DNA from: Nymphalis io
Lineage: Eukaryota > Arthropoda > Insecta > Lepidoptera > Nymphalidae
Direction of reading: 5' to 3'
Assembly (NCBI RefSeq): GCF_905147045.1
Contig: NC_065918.1
Coordinates: forward strand, 9,920,001-9,984,000
DNA length: 64,000 nucleotides
Part shown: piece by piece, positions 61,426 to 64,000 of the stretch
Layout of the letters: each line of letters begins with the position of its first letter
How positions within the stretch are numbered: the first letter of the stretch is position 1
Notes under the pieces: model-generated
The model's input: the letters and a program-made list of their open reading frames with translations, nothing else
What the model was told of the DNA's origin: nothing
Databases searched by the model: none
Position numbers and translations under genes: made by a program

Positions 61426-63140
61426 TGTTAAATCATTTTGTAAACTTACCTTAGAATGTGTAACATTTTTTTATAAGTTAAGTAATACATTCAATAAGCC
61501 TGTCGAGTAAATTAGTTATGTAAAATTAAACATCTTGATTAGGTGTAGCGGTATAATAAGATGGTAATGTATCGAATTTAGCAATTACTTCGAATCAATG
61601 ATTTTGCTAATTGATTTGGATAATTAGCTTTTATAATTTTGATAAATTATACATATATTATTTATTTAATATATGGATAAAAATATTATTATAACAATTC
61701 GTGAAATTAGTGACTTAATTTATTTAAAAACTAAAACCTCTTTTTAGGTTTTCGTGATTCTAAAATATTGAATATTAAGAATTGACTTCTGTCATTATAT
61801 CCTCTTGTTTTTATATCACTTTATCGGATCAAATTATCTTTCACAGTCGTCTGGCTACATGTATAGTATAGGTATGTATAGGTAGGTAGGTAAAGGTTGA
61901 TTAAAAATATTTTTTAAAGAGTACGCACAATATGAGCATATCATATAAAATGGTTTTATGGGAAATAATAATAGGTTTAAATCTGTGTGTTGAAATTACT
62001 ATAAGTTTGTATCTTTTTTGAAATCAAATATTTTATTCATGTAGGCTCTTGCGAACACTTTTGAAGGAGATTTGAACAGATTTGGATTTAAAGCAAAACT
62101 ATGAAATGTAGATTCTACCGAGAAAAACCGGCAAGACTCAGTAAAATTTTTTTTCTCGTAGGATTTACTTTTCTAATTATACAAAAACCGCTTTACATAA
62201 ATGTCTCACTTTTAACCGGCTTTTTATTATCTGGACCCAGTTAGATATTAAAATTGTGATGAAGCAGCACAACATTAACTTAATTTGTCCAAAGTTAATT
62301 ACTGTTTGGTAGGAATAATAAGAAATTAAATTATAAGCCTTTTATATACATTATGCGTGTTATGTCAACACAGTCTGAAAGAAAATTGTCAGTCTGCATT
62401 CCGGGCGCTTTCCAAGCGAGCGTTGCTGAGACTGCAACAGATACACTAAAACTTTATGCGAAATGTTTGTAGATCTACAAAATGTTTACAATAAATTCCA
62501 CGCTGGTATTTATTTCTTTATGCTTAATAAAAAACTTAAATTTATTTCAACAACATCTATGTATCTTTAAAAAAAGTACAGGCTAATATTTCGTAATTAA
62601 TAAATAAACTAAGTAATCGCCGACTGAAACTGAAGTTGAATTCTATTATAAAAAAAATAATGATATAAATAAATTCACTGACAATAATACTTATAAATTA
62701 TAAATACACCATAATAGACATCACTAATACATTGTTAGTAATAAGCAAGTTTAAATAGCAAGTCTAATTATTATTTTAGAAATTTTCTTTTGCGACCTAC
62801 TATTCCTGTTTCATACGTAAATTACTGATTACCAATATTACCATAAAATAAGTAATTAAAAAGTTAAATTTGACTTTTATTTATTGTTTTTTATTTACTT
62901 AAATAGTCCATTTTAAACAGCTAATGAGCGATATTTGCTTTAAAACATGCTAAGATTACTAATAGTATTATTTATTCAACAAACTTTTCACGATTTACAC
63001 AAATAACATATTTACTTTAATTTATCAACAAATACAATTAAACTCTAACAAAGACTGAAATGAATAGTAGTTATTGAACTAATTAACATAATCACTACTT
63101 ATATTGTATTATATAACACTGTTATTTACTAATTATTTAT

Positions 63141-64000
63141 TTAATCGGGTTGTTCGTCTGTGTGTTTTGCCATTACATGCCTAACAACGGCATTAGCACT
63201 TTTGAATTTTTTCTTGCAGATACCACAATGATAGTTATTTTCACTAGTAAAATGAATTTTGCGCGAATGTCGATAAAGACCATTATTCGAACCAAATAAT
63301 TTACAGCAGAGGGCACACTTTGGTCCATCAGTTTTGTGCTTATATAAAATATGGCTCTGTAAAGCCGGTAATGAATTGAAAGAGCGACGGCACCAGTTAC
63401 AATTTGTCGCGCTCGGAGGGTGTATAGTTGCCATGTGGTTTGATAAGCTACGACTACTCGTGAACGTACGCCGACATAATTCACAAGAGTTGTTCATACT
63501 TTCCGGATGTTTATATTTACTATGGTTGCGAAGAGCGAGCGCTGAATCGAATATCTTCCCGCATTCTTCACAAGGAGTCTCCATCTTGCTGCAGTTTAAC
63601 ATGTGACTGTTTAATAGCTCTATAGTTGCAAAGGTCCTATAACAAGCTTTGCATCGATTACTGTAGCGATGCATGTATCGTACGTGTTTTTGTAGACTCA
63701 TCAGTGAAGGATATTCCTTGTCACACAAAGCACATTTTACCACGACCTGATCTTCGGGGTGCTTGAAAAGCAGATGCATTTTAAGTGAAGTAATAGTTTT
63801 ATAAAATTTTCCGCATTGCAGACACATACGCGGAAAGTTTCCGATCTCTCCTTTATTTTTGTCACTCAATATGTCCTGTAAAACGGCAGTCGAAGATCGA
63901 AGGTGCTCGTCAATTATCTCAGAATCCAATCTCTCAACATCAACCTCTATGGTTGCGTCCATATTTATAGTACCATTTACTTTTACAACGGTATCTAAAA
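63141..64000 (-). CDS. C2H2 zinc-finger protein, eight fingers, 5' end beyond the window
   Basis: Probably a nuclear DNA-binding factor. Counting from the Met at 63962, fingers start at Cys 47, 77, 104, 131, 160, 188, 216 and 246. Seven have the C-x2-C-x12-H-x4-H type spacing. The third ends in Cys124 rather than His (C2HC). Linkers lack the TGEKP consensus. The acidic N-terminus holds no recognised domain. The frame stays open upstream of that Met to the window edge (VVKVNGTIN), so the true start may lie further right. The stop is TAA at 63141. It is intronless here and runs against DIP2, probably nested in its intron 3. I do not recognise the specific gene. Confidence 0.92.
   Translation of the reverse strand, partial: LDTVVKVNGTINMDATIEVDVERLDSEIIDEHLRSSTAVLQDILSDKNKGEIGNFPRMCLQCGKFYKTITSLKMHLLFKHPEDQVVVKCALCDKEYPSLMSLQKHVRYMHRYSNRCKACYRTFATIELLNSHMLNCSKMETPCEECGKIFDSALALRNHSKYKHPESMNNSCELCRRTFTSSRSLSNHMATIHPPSATNCNWCRRSFNSLPALQSHILYKHKTDGPKCALCCKLFGSNNGLYRHSRKIHFTSENNYHCGICKKKFKSANAVVRHVMAKHTDEQPD

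Larger units (their letters stand above)
51178..63140. other. DIP2 intron 3 (partial) or downstream sequence
   Basis: AT-rich stretch with a Helitron helicase end (52143-52470), a GC-rich island (53369-53468), a Helitron-like element (54861-55390), a family A repeat (55505-55765) and a LINE ORF2 relic plus Helitron copy (60625-61425). DIP2 exon 4 was not found, so this is most likely intron. Confidence 0.65.

Noticed and set aside
63334..63606. Plus-strand 90-codon frame at the right end
   Set aside because: Shadow of the zinc-finger gene on the opposite strand.
1..64000. CRISPR arrays, operons, bacterial or phage genes
   Set aside because: Spliced animal genes and Lepidopteran repeats throughout. 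No regularly spaced repeats or prokaryotic gene organisation.

Overview
The window is AT-rich animal nuclear DNA, almost certainly from a moth or butterfly. Two conserved genes with short exons and long introns can be read directly. The introns carry repeats typical of Lepidoptera: a tRNA-derived SINE, LINE 3' tails, LINE ORF2 ends, Helitron-like elements that run TC...CTAG between A and T, and a Tc1/mariner relic. No species call is possible.

Left part (1 to about 28 kb, minus strand): the myosin phosphatase targeting subunit gene Mbs (MYPT/PPP1R12). I could reconstruct 13 coding exons that join in one open frame of 658 codons, with every splice phase matching. The start codon is at 27889. 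The protein begins with the PP1-binding elements, continues through two blocks of ankyrin repeats and a disordered region with conserved phosphorylation-type motifs, and reaches the Rho-kinase site motif RRSTQGVTL. The gene runs off the left edge, so the C-terminal coiled coil is not in the window. Intron 1 alone is 14.3 kb.

Middle (27.9-29.7 kb): a head-to-head interval of 1.8 kb between the Mbs start codon and the start codon of a plus-strand gene.

Right part (29.7-64 kb, plus strand): the 5' end of DIP2 (disco-interacting protein 2). Three coding exons (29719-29803, 48855-48932, 51064-51177) encode the first 92 or so residues, covering most of the DMAP1-binding domain. The adenylate-forming domains lie beyond the right edge. 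Intron 1 is 19 kb and intron 3 exceeds 12.8 kb. At the far right a minus-strand gene for a C2H2 zinc-finger protein with eight fingers (63141-64000) is open to the window edge and probably sits inside DIP2 intron 3.

Unexplained items that deserve a look are a pre-miRNA-like hairpin in Mbs intron 1, a tandem NAGNAG acceptor in DIP2, two GC-rich islands with splice-like edges inside DIP2 introns, a 1.7-kb unidentified block in the Mbs intron between exons 6 and 5, and an odd Ala/Thr-rich hydrophobic stretch in Mbs exon 13. I saw no clearly new biological system.
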